DNA of 6,287 bases from Oscillospiraceae bacterium (GTDB taxonomy: Bacteria > Bacillota > Clostridia > Oscillospirales > Oscillospiraceae), in the NCBI GenBank assembly GCA_017420125.1, contig JAFOJR010000078.1, positions 1 to 6,287 on the forward strand. The letters are read 5' to 3'. This document shows positions 5,678 to 6,287 of this stretch, in pieces. A program made the translations under genes and the position numbers. The stretch's first letter is position 1. Every line of letters begins with the position of its first letter. Under the pieces are notes generated by a model, which was given only the letters and a program-made list of their open reading frames with translations, was not told the origin of the DNA and did not search any database.

Positions 5678-6287
5678 AACTGATTACATTTGCGGTGCCT
5701 TGTTATAATTCCGCCGCTTACATGGGACACTGCATTGACACGATTTTAGAAGGCGGTGCGGATGAAGACATCGAAATCATTCTGATCAATGACGGCTCCA
5801 AGGACAACACCGGCGAAATCGCCGATGCCTATGCCGCTTCCCATCCGGAGATTATCCGGGTAATCCATCAGGAAAACGGCGGTCACGGCGAAGGCGTTAA
5901 CCAAGGGCTGCGAAACGCCCGCGGGATATATTACAAAGTCATCGACTCGGACGACTGGGTGGATGCGCCCGCACTGAAGCGGGTGCTGCGCCAGCTTTCT
6001 GTCCTTTCCAAAGGCGAAAAACCCCTGGACATGATGATCGTCAATTACGTTTATGAACATGCGGAAGACAATTCTCAATACACGATGCAGTATAAAAACG
6101 TATTCCCGGAAGATCAGATTTTTACCTGGAACGACATCAAACATTTCCGTATTTCCCAGTATATGATGATGCATTCGGTCATCTATCGCACCCAGGTTCT
6201 GCGGGACTGTGGGCTGGAATTGCCCAAACATACATTTTATGTGGACAATATTTTTGTCTATCAGCCTCTGCCCTATATGGAGACGAT
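5674..6287 (+). CDS. Family 2 glycosyltransferase, N-terminal part (cut by window edge)
   Basis: The first 204 residues of a GT-A fold, inverting family 2 glycosyltransferase, which moves a sugar from a nucleotide-sugar donor to a growing glycan or lipid carrier on the inner face of the membrane. Motifs: nucleotide-binding start FAVPCYN (6-12), INDGSKDNT (38-46), the HQENGGHGEGVNQG stretch (65-78), and metal/diphosphate-binding DSDDW (91-95), the family's DXD equivalent. D191 in FYVDN may be near the catalytic base position. No membrane segment is seen in the visible part. The ATG at 5674 overlaps the glf stop (ATGA), with AGGAGA (5658-5663) 10 bases upstream, so the two are translated together. 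A galactofuranosyl transferase is tempting because of glf, but donor and acceptor cannot be read from this sequence. Confidence 0.93.
   Translation, partial: MKLITFAVPCYNSAAYMGHCIDTILEGGADEDIEIILINDGSKDNTGEIADAYAASHPEIIRVIHQENGGHGEGVNQGLRNARGIYYKVIDSDDWVDAPALKRVLRQLSVLSKGEKPLDMMIVNYVYEHAEDNSQYTMQYKNVFPEDQIFTWNDIKHFRISQYMMMHSVIYRTQVLRDCGLELPKHTFYVDNIFVYQPLPYMET

Overview
The window looks like part of a chromosome of a low-to-mid GC anaerobic Firmicute. My best guess is a gut clostridium of the Oscillospiraceae/Ruminococcaceae type. The reasons are a ferredoxin/NAD(P) transhydrogenase-type flavoenzyme pair, strong AGGAGG-type ribosome binding sites, a small TSCPD protein of the four-cysteine kind, and TATAAT-type promoters. 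The genus is inferred from protein style only; no RNA marker gene is present.

Layout. Positions 1-3697 are a leftward (minus-strand) block. In transcription order it reads nfnA (sudB-like) -> nfnB (sudA/gltA-like) -> a TSCPD-domain small protein -> a 195-base stretch with two inverted repeats and a doubtful 65-codon ORF -> a cysteine-rich zinc-ribbon-like protein of unknown function -> guaB (IMP dehydrogenase), cut off by the left edge. A good promoter (TGGACA, 17-bp spacer, TATAAT) lies just upstream of nfnA. nfnA and nfnB overlap by 8 bases once the nfnB start is moved to a GTG at 2859. A strong palindrome at 1111-1157 may end or attenuate the operon before the last two genes.

Positions 3698-4492 are a roughly 790-base divergent intergenic region. 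It holds the two outward promoters (for nfnA leftward and glf rightward), an A/T-rich part, and a part with several inverted repeats. Two of these repeats look like rightward intrinsic terminators although no upstream rightward gene is visible. A small RNA or a decayed gene is possible; I could not match it to a known RNA family.

Positions 4493-6287 are a rightward operon that starts with glf (UDP-galactopyranose mutase). It is followed, with an ATGA overlap, by a family 2 glycosyltransferase that runs off the right edge. This is probably the beginning of a cell-surface polysaccharide cluster that makes and uses UDP-galactofuranose.

How the genes fit together: the left block is redox housekeeping (electron exchange between NADH, NADPH and ferredoxin) next to guanine nucleotide synthesis, with two small cysteine-rich proteins of unknown role. 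The right block makes surface glycan. I see no mobile element, CRISPR array, tRNA or rRNA.
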